Below, piece by piece: positions 23,842 to 31,478 of a stretch of 64,000 bases of DNA (positions are counted from its first letter, which is position 1; every line of letters begins with the position of its first letter). A program made the translations under genes and the position numbers. The notes under the pieces are model-generated. The model searched no databases, had not been told where the DNA came from, and saw nothing but the letters and a program-made list of their open reading frames with translations. Origin of the DNA: JAKIYB01 sp964590255 (GTDB lineage Bacteria; Armatimonadota; Hebobacteria; CAIYQO01); contig CAZPYA010000013.1 of the NCBI GenBank assembly GCA_964590255.1, positions 1 to 64,000 of the forward strand. The letters are read 5' to 3'.

Positions 23842-25746
23842 TCAGCCTTGCTTCCGCGCGGACGGCGCATCGGAGGCGCGGTCGCCGGTCACAATTTCGC
23901 GTACCGCCGCGGCAATCCCGTCGGCATCGAGACCGAGCTGGTGCAGCAGCAGTCCGCGCGCGCCATGCTCAATGAAGCGGTCGGGGATGCCCAGGTTCCG
24001 GCATGGGACGGTGAACCCGTGCTCGGCCAGTGCCTGGGCGACGGCGGCGCCGAAACCGCCGGTGACGACGTTTTCTTCCACCGTTACGATGTAGCGAACC
24101 CGACCGGCGCAGTCCAGCAGCGTCTCCGTATCCAGCGGTTTCACGAAGCGTGCGTTGATCACCGTCGCGTCGATGCCATGCTCTGCCAGTCGCTCCGCGG
24201 CTTCCAGCGCCGGGCCCACCATGGTGCCGATGGCGAAGAGCGCGACATCGGCGCCGTCGCGCAGCACGGCCGCCCGTCCGGCGGCGATGCCGTCCAGCGC
24301 GCCGGCCTCCGCCAGGTTCGCCGAGCCGCGCGGGTAGCGTATCGCGCAGGGTGTTTCCATGCGCAGCGCGGCGTCGAGCATGGCAGGCAGCTCGTCAAGC
24401 GACGCCGGGGCCATCAGGGTGAGGTGCGGCATGGTGCGCAGGTAGGAAAGATCGAATACGCCGTGATGGGTGGCGCCGTCCTCGCCCACTAGTCCGGCGC
24501 GGTCGAGGGCGAAGATCACCGGGAAGCGCTGCAGGCAGACGTCGTGGATGATCTGATCGTAGCTGCGCTGCAGGAAGGTGGAGTAGATCGCCACGATGGG
24601 GCGCAGGCCTTCGCGCGCCATGCCCGCCGCCATCGTCACCGCGTGCTCTTCCGCCATGCCTACGTCATAAAATCGTTCGGGAAAACACGCGCGGAAGTCG
24701 GCGAGGCCGGTGCCGTCGCACATCGCGGCGCTGATCGCCGTCACGCGGGAGTCGACTTCCGCCAGCCGGCAGACGGCATCGCCGAATACCTCGGTGAAGG
24801 TATCGCCGGTGCTGGGCCGCACCGGGGCGCCGGTCTCCAGGTCGAATTCCGGCACCGCGTGCAGGCGGCAGTGGTGATTCTCCGCGGGAGAATAGCCCTT
24901 CCCCTTGGCGGTGAGCACGTGCAGCAGCACCGGGCCAGACATCTCGCGCACCTGCTGGAGGATATCCAGCAATTTATTGATATCGTGGCCGTCCACCGGG
25001 CCGATATAGGTGAAGCCCAGGTCTTCGAAAAACATGCCACGTATGACCATCTGCTTCACGGCGGCTTTGATGCGCTCGATGAGGTCGATGAGATGCCGCC
25101 CGCCCGGCACGCGCTGCAGGAAGGCTTTGAAGCGCGTTTTCACCCGGCGATATTCCGGCCGGCTGCGCAGCTTGTTGAGATAACTGGCCAGCGCGCCGAC
25201 GTTCGGCGAGATGGCCATGGCGTTGTCATTGAGGATCACCAGCAGGTTTTCGCTGGAGTGGCCAGCGTCATTCAATGCTTCCAGCGCCATGCCCGAGTTG
25301 AGCGCGCCATCGCCGATCACCGCCAGGACCTTGCCCGGCGTGCCCATGCGAACCCGGCCGCGAGCGATGCCCAGCGCGGCGGAGAGGGACGTGCCGCCGT
25401 GGCCGGCGTCGAAGGCGTCGTGCGGGCTTTCCGCACGCTTGACGAATCCGGCAAGGCCGCCGAATTGGCGCAAGGTGGAGAACTGGTCGCGCCGCCCGGT
25501 GAGCAGCTTATGCGTGTAGGCCTGGTGGCTCACGTCCCAGACAAAGGCGTCGGTGGGGCTGTCGTAGATGTAATGCAGCGCCAGCGTCAGTTCGACGACG
25601 CCCAGGTTGGCGCCCAGGTGGCCGCCTGTCTGAGCAACCGCCTGCAGCAGGAACTGCCGTATCTCGTCCGCCAGTTGTGGGAGCTGAGCGCGAGGTATCT
25701 GTTTAACGTCAGCAGGTGATTCTATTTGCTCCAGCAGGGATGTCAC
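23842..25746 (-). CDS. dxs: 1-deoxy-D-xylulose-5-phosphate synthase
   Basis: A 634-residue thiamine-diphosphate enzyme condensing pyruvate and glyceraldehyde-3-phosphate, the first step of the MEP isoprenoid pathway. SHQAYTHKLLTGR carries the substrate-binding His, and GDGALNSGMALEALNDAG followed by LVILNDN is the TPP/Mg motif. DRAGLVGEDGATHHG and YPRGS mark the pyrimidine-binding and C-terminal domains. The start is taken as GTG 25746 (VTSLLEQI) with AAAGG upstream, giving the usual length. The gene lies between the two protease genes on the minus strand; no other MEP gene is nearby. Confidence 0.95.
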   Translation of the reverse strand: MTSLLEQIESPADVKQIPRAQLPQLADEIRQFLLQAVAQTGGHLGANLGVVELTLALHYIYDSPTDAFVWDVSHQAYTHKLLTGRRDQFSTLRQFGGLAGFVKRAESPHDAFDAGHGGTSLSAALGIARGRVRMGTPGKVLAVIGDGALNSGMALEALNDAGHSSENLLVILNDNAMAISPNVGALASYLNKLRSRPEYRRVKTRFKAFLQRVPGGRHLIDLIERIKAAVKQMVIRGMFFEDLGFTYIGPVDGHDINKLLDILQQVREMSGPVLLHVLTAKGKGYSPAENHHCRLHAVPEFDLETGAPVRPSTGDTFTEVFGDAVCRLAEVDSRVTAISAAMCDGTGLADFRACFPERFYDVGMAEEHAVTMAAGMAREGLRPIVAIYSTFLQRSYDQIIHDVCLQRFPVIFALDRAGLVGEDGATHHGVFDLSYLRTMPHLTLMAPASLDELPAMLDAALRMETPCAIRYPRGSANLAEAGALDGIAAGRAAVLRDGADVALFAIGTMVGPALEAAERLAEHGIDATVINARFVKPLDTETLLDCAGRVRYIVTVEENVVTGGFGAAVAQALAEHGFTVPCRNLGIPDRFIEHGARGLLLHQLGLDADGIAAAVREIVTGDRASDAPSARKQG

Positions 25747-25831
25747 GCGTGCAAGGCCTTTCGCCCCAAAGATACCAGAGAATCGCTTTTCGCGCCATAG
25801 GGCGAAGCGCATCCACCTGTCGCGTCTCGCG

Positions 25832-26779
25832 TCAATCGCACGGCAAATCGCGCATCTCATCCGGATGGCGGTCATTTTTCGGGGACGGCGGCGGCGGCAC
25901 GTTCCCGGCGGCGTCCAGATCAGCCATCCGCTGCTTGCGCAGGCGCAGCGTAACGAGGATCACCAGGATGATGGCCGCCGGTGCATAGACGATGGGGGAG
26001 TTGAGCAGGAGAATCCAAAAGAGATAATCGGGGACGCTATTGATCCAGCGGCGCAGCCACTGCTCTTCCGTCAATCCGGTAACGGCATACAGGGCAGCGG
26101 GGAACGACTCGCCGTCATCCGCTATGCGCGCGAGGATCGTCCGCATGGCCCGGGGGTACTGCGCCTCCAGCCAGGAGACCATGGCGCGCGTCTGCACGTA
26201 AGCGACATCGTTGTGCGCGTGGGTGGCGAATGCGCGGTCCAGGGCATCCAGCGAGAAGACGCCGTCGCGGTGGGTCATCAGCGCCACCTTGCGCATGTCA
26301 TCGCGGCTGAGCGGATCGGAGAGCAAGCCGGCAATCCCCTCGTTCACCCAGACCGGCAGATCGTTGAGCGCGATGCCAAGCCGCTGGGAGAGCAGGCTGT
26401 GCGTGAGCTCGTGCGCCAGTGTGCGGCGCAGGCTGTAGGCTTCGCGTGAGGCATCGAGGCGGATGATGCCACTCGGCGAATAGGAGACGCCGACGGTATA
26501 CGGGGAGTTCTGCGTCTCGGCGTGGAATTCATCGGCCCGGCGATACGCATATATATCGATGGTTGCTGGCCGCGCCACCCCCAGCGCGGTGGTAATGCGC
26601 GGCAGGTCGCCGCGCGCCATCGTGCCGATCTCCCCCGCCAGCGCTTCCTCACCCGGATGCACGAATACCCGCACGCTGCCATGCATCCGCGCAACCCAGG
26701 TTGCCGCGCTGGCCGGCGCCGGAACGAGACCCAGCAGGCTTATCAATAACAGCAGCATTATGCCCATGCGTGTGCCCAA
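25832..26779 (-). CDS. Membrane-anchored gluzincin-type peptidase (peptidase MA-like)
   Basis: A 315-residue protein with an N-terminal signal peptide and a C-terminal transmembrane segment (about 262-283, PIVYAPAAIILVILVTLRL) followed by a short charged tail. The domain between carries HELTH in RRTLAHELTHSLL and a downstream Glu in LPVWVNEGIAG, the HExxH...E pattern of MA-clan peptidases such as peptidase_MA_2. Probably an envelope protease facing outward. Start 26779 or the in-frame ATG at 26767 are both possible. It is the first gene of the minus-strand run that continues to dxs. Confidence 0.8.
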   Translation of the reverse strand: MGTRMGIMLLLLISLLGLVPAPASAATWVARMHGSVRVFVHPGEEALAGEIGTMARGDLPRITTALGVARPATIDIYAYRRADEFHAETQNSPYTVGVSYSPSGIIRLDASREAYSLRRTLAHELTHSLLSQRLGIALNDLPVWVNEGIAGLLSDPLSRDDMRKVALMTHRDGVFSLDALDRAFATHAHNDVAYVQTRAMVSWLEAQYPRAMRTILARIADDGESFPAALYAVTGLTEEQWLRRWINSVPDYLFWILLLNSPIVYAPAAIILVILVTLRLRKQRMADLDAAGNVPPPPSPKNDRHPDEMRDLPCD

Positions 26780-26937
26780 TTGTGCGACGGCGTCGCTATG
26801 TATGCGTCCTCCAGGTTAGGCGCCAGGTATTTCTTCAGCCATTTCGGCCAAAACCCACGCAAACTACACCACTCCGGCTCCTCGCTGATACTATCACATA
26901 ATACCCGATACGCAACAGGAGACACCTTCGACGCCAT
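26758..26937 (-). CDS. Possible small protein, unknown
   Basis: A 59-codon frame encoding a Trp-rich peptide (contains WCSLRGFWPKWLKKY and ends HNWAHAWA). Amino-acid composition is protein-like, but no Shine-Dalgarno sequence precedes the ATG and no family is recognised. It overlaps the first 22 nt of the peptidase MA-like gene, so if real it would be translationally coupled to it. It could equally be a chance frame. Confidence 0.25.
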   Translation of the reverse strand: MASKVSPVAYRVLCDSISEEPEWCSLRGFWPKWLKKYLAPNLEDAYIATPSHNWAHAWA

Positions 26938-27025
26938 GAACAGCCGTGTGTGATTCGCTTGGTGCGGACGGCGCATTGCGGGTACAATACCAGCGGACGC
27001 ATCAGCCATCGAAGGAGGAAGCGCG

Positions 27026-27256
27026 ATGATGACGGTACATTTTACCGTGAAGGGGATGAGCTGTTCCGGTTGCTCGCAAAGCATCATGCGAAAATTGACC
27101 AATACCGCCGGCGTGCAGCACGCCACGGCCGACCACGTGGCCGGCACAGCCGACGTCACCTTCGACGAACAATTGGTGTCACCGACGGCGTTGTGCGAAG
27201 TCATCGAAAACCTGGGCTTCGACTCGACGATGCACAGCGTGCCGGCAGAGGGGTAG
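27026..27256 (+). CDS. copZ: Copper chaperone, HMA domain
   Basis: A 76-residue single heavy-metal-associated domain, a cytoplasmic Cu(I) chaperone handing copper to the CopA ATPase. The metal site is GMSCSGC (Cys14 and Cys17), followed by the usual helix and beta-strands. AAGGAGG (27013-27019) lies 6 nt upstream of the ATG. It is the first gene of a two-gene copper operon, 10 bp before copA. A TACAAT hexamer at 26993-26998 may be the -10 box. No CsoR or CueR gene or operator is seen. Confidence 0.9.
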   Translation: MMTVHFTVKGMSCSGCSQSIMRKLTNTAGVQHATADHVAGTADVTFDEQLVSPTALCEVIENLGFDSTMHSVPAEG

Positions 27257-27266
27257 GGAGACGGGT

Positions 27267-29720
27267 GTGAAACGCATCGATCTCCCGATCGAAGGGATGC
27301 ACTGCGCCAGTTGCGCGGCGAATATCGAACGGCGCCTGCGCCGGGAAACCGGCGTCGAGACGGCCGGCGTGAACTACGCCACCGAGACGGCCAGCATATC
27401 TTATGATGAGACGCAAACCACGCCGGCGCAACTGGTGGCGGCAGTAGAGGATGTTGGCTTCGCCGTGACCGCGCTCGCCACAACGTTTCCCGTCGAGGGC
27501 ATCTCCTGCGCCGCGTGCGTGGCGCGCATCGAAAAAGTGCTGGGGCGGAAGCCGGGCATACTTTCCGCCGTGGTGAATTTCGCCACGCGCATCGCCACCG
27601 TCACCTACCTGCCAACGATGATCACCCCTGCCGACCTGTATGCCGCCGTACGCGACGCCGGCTTCCAGGTGCCGGTGGAGCCGGAGACGGTACACGAAAC
27701 CGCCGACCTCGTCGACGTGCAGCGGCAGCGCGCCGACCGCGAACTGCGGGCGCTCTCCCGGTCACTGTGGACGGCGGGCGCACTTAGCCTTATCGTCTTT
27801 CTTGTCAGCCACCTGGAGATGTTCCGCATCACCAATCTCCCTGCGATGCCCACGGCGTGGACGCTGTTCATCCTCGCCACGATCGTACAGTTTGGGCCGG
27901 GCTGGCGCTTTTACGTCGGCGCTTGGGCGGGTCTGAAGCATCTCACCGCCGACATGAACACGCTCATCGCGCTGGGCACCACCGCGGCATGGGGGTACAG
28001 CACGGCGGTGCTGCTCTTCCCGCACGCCTTCATGGGGCACGGCGGCAACCCGCTGCATCTGCTCTATTTCGATACCTCGGTGGTGATCATCACCCTCATC
28101 CTGCTCGGACGCTATTTTGAAGCGCGGGCGCGCTCGCGCACCTCCGACGCCATCCGCAAACTGATGGGCCTGCAGGCGAAAACTGCGCGGGTGCTGCGCG
28201 ACGGCGAAGTAGTGGATGTGCCGGTGGAAACGGTGCAACCCGGCGATTTGGTGCTGGTGCGCCCCGGCGAAAAGGTGCCGGTGGACGGCGACATCGTCGA
28301 GGGGCACTCGGCGGTGGACGAATCGATGCTCACCGGCGAGTCGATCCCCGTGGAAAAGGGCCCGGGTGATGCCGTAATCGGCGCCACCTTGAACCGCACC
28401 GGCGCGTTCACCTTTCGCGCGCGCCGCGTGGGCCGCGACACCATGCTGGCGCAGATTATCCGTCTGGTGGAGCAGGCGCAGGGGACGAAAGCCCCGGTGC
28501 AGCGACTGGCGGACCGCGTGGCGGGCATCTTCGTGCCCATCGTACTGCTCATCGCCGTGCTCACGCTGGTCGTCTGGCTGCTGGTGCCCGGTGGCACGCT
28601 GTCGCAGGCGATGCTGCACTTCGTCGCCGTGCTCATTATCGCCTGCCCCTGCGCGTTGGGCTTGGCCACGCCCACCGCCATCATGGTCGGCGCCGGCCGC
28701 GCGGCGGAGTTGGGCATCCTCATCAAGGGCGGCGATGTGCTGGAGCGCGCACAGGCGCTGACCACCGTGGTGCTGGACAAAACCGGCACTATTACCCGCG
28801 GCGAACCGACGGTGATGGCGATTTTCGCGATGGACAGCGACGAGAACGCGCTGCTTACCCTCGCCGCCGCCGCGGAATTCGGCTCCGAGCACCCGCTTGG
28901 TGAAGCGGTGGTCCGCGAGGCGCAGGCGCGCAACTTGTCGCTGCCACCGGTGGCCGATTTCCACGCCGAACCGGGACGCGGCATTGCCGCCACGGTAGAC
29001 GGACGCCGCCTGTTGCTCGGCAACGAAGCGTTCCTGCGCGAAAACAATATCACCATCGATCCGCTCGCGGAACGCGCCGCCGCCATGGCTGATGCCGGAC
29101 AGACGCCGCTCTTCATCGCCGGCGACGGCGCTCCCGCCGGGCTCATCGCCGTGGCGGATCCCATCCGTCCCGGCGCCGCGCAGGCGATTCGTCGCTTCCA
29201 GGCGATCGGGTTGCGGACTATACTGCTCACCGGCGACCACAAGCGGGTGGGGGAGGCCGTCGGGCGCGCGGTGGGCATCGATCACGTCATCGCCGAGGTG
29301 CTGCCCCATCACAAAGCGCAAGAGATTATCCGCCTGCAGCAGACCGGCGCCGTGGTGGCGATAGTTGGCGACGGCATCAATGACGCTCCCGCGCTGGCGC
29401 AGGCAGACATCGGCGTGGCGGTGGGCAGCGGCGCCGACGTTGCGTTGGAAGCCTCCGACATTACCCTCATCGGCGACGATCTCTACGGCGTCGTCACCGG
29501 CATCGATCTTAGCCGGCGCACCCTCCGCGTCATCCGCCAGAATCTCTTCTGGGCTTTCGTGTATAATGTGCTCGGTATTCCGGTGGCGGCAGGCGTGCTC
29601 ACCGGCGCCGGCATCGAACTCTCGCCCATCCTTGCCGCCGCGGCCATGGCGTTCAGCTCCGTCTTCGTCGTCAGCAACTCGCTGCGCCTGAAGGGGTACC
29701 AGCCGCCGGAAGCCGAGTAA
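27267..29720 (+). CDS. copA: Copper-exporting P1B-type ATPase
   Basis: An 817-residue Cu(I) efflux pump of the inner membrane. Two N-terminal HMA domains (GMHCASC at Cys13/Cys16, GISCAAC at Cys81/Cys84) precede eight transmembrane helices. The ion path contains Cys460-Pro-Cys462 in IACPCALG. The phosphorylation site is Asp504 in DKTGT, the SEHPLGEAVV block carries the HP motif and the hinge is GDGINDAPALAQADIGVAVG. The GTG start has AGGGAG upstream. It follows copZ by 10 bp, so chaperone and pump are co-expressed. Confidence 0.95.
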   Translation: MKRIDLPIEGMHCASCAANIERRLRRETGVETAGVNYATETASISYDETQTTPAQLVAAVEDVGFAVTALATTFPVEGISCAACVARIEKVLGRKPGILSAVVNFATRIATVTYLPTMITPADLYAAVRDAGFQVPVEPETVHETADLVDVQRQRADRELRALSRSLWTAGALSLIVFLVSHLEMFRITNLPAMPTAWTLFILATIVQFGPGWRFYVGAWAGLKHLTADMNTLIALGTTAAWGYSTAVLLFPHAFMGHGGNPLHLLYFDTSVVIITLILLGRYFEARARSRTSDAIRKLMGLQAKTARVLRDGEVVDVPVETVQPGDLVLVRPGEKVPVDGDIVEGHSAVDESMLTGESIPVEKGPGDAVIGATLNRTGAFTFRARRVGRDTMLAQIIRLVEQAQGTKAPVQRLADRVAGIFVPIVLLIAVLTLVVWLLVPGGTLSQAMLHFVAVLIIACPCALGLATPTAIMVGAGRAAELGILIKGGDVLERAQALTTVVLDKTGTITRGEPTVMAIFAMDSDENALLTLAAAAEFGSEHPLGEAVVREAQARNLSLPPVADFHAEPGRGIAATVDGRRLLLGNEAFLRENNITIDPLAERAAAMADAGQTPLFIAGDGAPAGLIAVADPIRPGAAQAIRRFQAIGLRTILLTGDHKRVGEAVGRAVGIDHVIAEVLPHHKAQEIIRLQQTGAVVAIVGDGINDAPALAQADIGVAVGSGADVALEASDITLIGDDLYGVVTGIDLSRRTLRVIRQNLFWAFVYNVLGIPVAAGVLTGAGIELSPILAAAAMAFSSVFVVSNSLRLKGYQPPEAE

Positions 29721-29723
29721 TGC

Positions 29724-29807
29724 AGAAAACTGTTACGATTTTTCGATGATGCACGCCATGAACGAGTCTGCACCAGGCACGGAATTCGTTGCTGTACCCA
29801 TTTCCCG
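29724..29807. repeat. Class B REP-like element upstream of mtnA
   Basis: The left unit (AAAACTGTTACGATTTTTCG) matches part of the copy at 36527-36616. The right unit, 29781-29807, reads ATTCGTTGCTGTACCCATTTC and is the B' variant. The element ends exactly at the mtnA ATG (29808), so the repeat supplies the sequence directly upstream of translation and there is no ordinary Shine-Dalgarno site. Confidence 0.6.
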
Positions 29808-30836
29808 ATGAAAGAACCACCCATGAACCTGCAAACCAATATTATCCCCGTCCGCTGGGAAGACGGAAGCCTGTTCATCCTCGACCAGCGCCGGCTGCCC
29901 GGGGAGGAGTGCTCTCTTGATTGCCGCCGCGTCGATGACGTGGATGTCGCCATCCGCACGTTGGCCGTCCGCGGCGCCCCGCTTATCGGCGTCACCGCGG
30001 CTTATGGCATGGCGCTGGCGGTGCGCGAGTCTACGGATCGCGCGCAACTGCTCGCTTTCGCCGATCAACTGGCCGCCACCCGGCCCACCGCGGTGAACCT
30101 TTTCTGGGCGTTGGACCGTTGTCGCGCCGTCATCGCCGCGCATCCGGGGGCGACTATGGCGGAGTTGGCGGACATCCTGCTGGCCGAAGCCCTCGCCATC
30201 CATGCCGCCGATGCGGACGCCTGTGCGGCCATGGCCGTCGCCGGCGCCACGCTCTTCCCGCCCAATGCGCGCATCCTCACCCATTGCAACACCGGCGCGC
30301 TGGCCACCGGGGGCATCGGCACCGCGCTGGGCGTCATCCGCGCCGCGTATGCCGCCGGCCGCGTCAGCCAGGTGTGGGTCGACGAAACGCGTCCGTTGTT
30401 GCAAGGCGCCCGCCTCACGGCCTGGGAGCTGGCGCGGGACGGCATCCCGCACCGGCTGCAGTGCGACAACATGGCTGCCTCGCTGATGGCCGCGGGGCAG
30501 GTAGACGCCGTCATCCTTGGCGCCGACCGCATTACCCGCGCCGGCGACTTCGCCAACAAGATCGGCACCTATGGCCTGGCGGTGCTGGCGCAGGCGCACG
30601 GCATCCCCTTCTACGTCGCCGCGCCCTGGTCGACCATTGATACCACGCTGGCCGATGGCGGCGCCATCCCGGTGGAACTCCGCGCGGATGACGAGGTGAC
30701 GCACTGCGGCGGTACGCGGCAGGCGCCGATCGAGACGCCCGCATGGAACCCCGCCTTCGACGTGACGCCCGGCCGATTCGTCACCGCCTTCATCACCGAG
30801 CGCGGGGTGCAGCACCCGCCGTTCGACACGGAATAA
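29808..30836 (+). CDS. mtnA: S-methyl-5-thioribose-1-phosphate isomerase
   Basis: A 342-residue isomerase converting methylthioribose-1-phosphate to methylthioribulose-1-phosphate in methionine salvage. RGAPLIGVTAAYGM, ILTHCNTGALATGG with catalytic Cys160 and GADRI with Asp240 followed by ANKIGTYG are present; numbering of both catalytic residues agrees with the B. subtilis enzyme, as I recall it. Start 29808 or 29823 (MNLQTN), neither with a Shine-Dalgarno sequence. No other salvage genes (mtnB, mtnC, mtnK) are near. eIF2B-like proteins share the fold but lack the Cys motif. Confidence 0.93.
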   Translation: MKEPPMNLQTNIIPVRWEDGSLFILDQRRLPGEECSLDCRRVDDVDVAIRTLAVRGAPLIGVTAAYGMALAVRESTDRAQLLAFADQLAATRPTAVNLFWALDRCRAVIAAHPGATMAELADILLAEALAIHAADADACAAMAVAGATLFPPNARILTHCNTGALATGGIGTALGVIRAAYAAGRVSQVWVDETRPLLQGARLTAWELARDGIPHRLQCDNMAASLMAAGQVDAVILGADRITRAGDFANKIGTYGLAVLAQAHGIPFYVAAPWSTIDTTLADGGAIPVELRADDEVTHCGGTRQAPIETPAWNPAFDVTPGRFVTAFITERGVQHPPFDTE

Positions 30837-30900
30837 TGCGGTTGGCCGCACACTGTCATTTGAGCGTATGATAACTTCGCTCAACCGTGCCTTCGCTGCC

Positions 30901-30929
30901 TTGACGTAGCGTAGTCAGCATGATAAAGT
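30901..30929 (+). promoter_or_regulatory. Possible sigma-70 promoter for the YtxH gene
   Basis: TTGACG (30901-30906) is followed after 17 nt by TAAAGT (30924-30929), upstream of the start at 30981. The -35 is near consensus and the -10 is weak. Confidence 0.35.
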
Positions 30930-30980
30930 GACGGATAACGGGTGCGGCAGACGCACCGAAAGTGGAAGGGGAGGTGTGCG

Positions 30981-31247
30981 ATGCGAGGACGTGATTTTTT
31001 GGGTGGCGTCGTGATCGGCGCGATCGTCGGGGCGACCCTGGGCCTGCTGCTGGCGCCGAAAACCGGCGAAGAAACGCGCGAGACGATTCGGTCGACCGCC
31101 GATGACGTGAGTGAGAAGATGAAAACCGAGTTGTCGCGCTTGACTGAAGGCGTCGGACAACTCGCTGATCAAGTGAAGAATCAGGTGGGCGACGCGGTGA
31201 AGCGCGTGCGCGGAAACAACGGCGAAGGCGCTGACGAAAACGCCTGA
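30981..31247 (+). CDS. YtxH domain-containing protein
   Basis: An 88-residue protein with one N-terminal glycine-rich membrane helix (FLGGVVIGAIVGATLGLLLAPKTGEETR, the YtxH/GYTX signature) followed by an amphipathic helical region probably forming coiled coil. Such proteins are often general-stress induced; no enzymatic role is known. The start at 30981 is preceded by GGAGG 6 nt away; a longer frame is rejected. A terminator follows at 31272. Confidence 0.85.
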   Translation: MRGRDFLGGVVIGAIVGATLGLLLAPKTGEETRETIRSTADDVSEKMKTELSRLTEGVGQLADQVKNQVGDAVKRVRGNNGEGADENA

Positions 31248-31271
31248 TCATTCGCCAGCGACATGCTGCAC

Positions 31272-31301
31272 AAAGGGTGGCCGCCCGCGCGGTCACCCTT
31301 T
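31272..31301 (+). terminator. Intrinsic terminator after the YtxH gene
   Basis: AAAGGGTG (31272-31279) pairs with CACCCTTT (31294-31301) with a GC-rich internal part and a short T-rich run (TTTTGTGTT) after it, 25 bp past the stop codon. Confidence 0.65.
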
Positions 31302-31478
31302 TGTGTTGTCCAGAGCTTTTTTCGACAATGTCCGGCATTGTTGAGCCATTCGTACATTGCAACCAGACAGAGTAGTGAATAATGATAGCGGTAGCACGTG
31401 GCAAAATATTTGCCGCGCGGCGCATGCCGTAATAGTGACAGTTCCAAATGCATCGCAACGACCCGTGAAGCGCCGTTC

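Noticed and set aside
24544..25719. A 391-codon open frame on the plus strand
   Set aside because: It lies wholly antisense to dxs, has no domain or Shine-Dalgarno sequence, and is a GC-rich shadow frame.
27762..29321. A 519-codon open frame on the minus strand
   Set aside because: It is antisense to copA, whose motifs are intact. There is no independent support.
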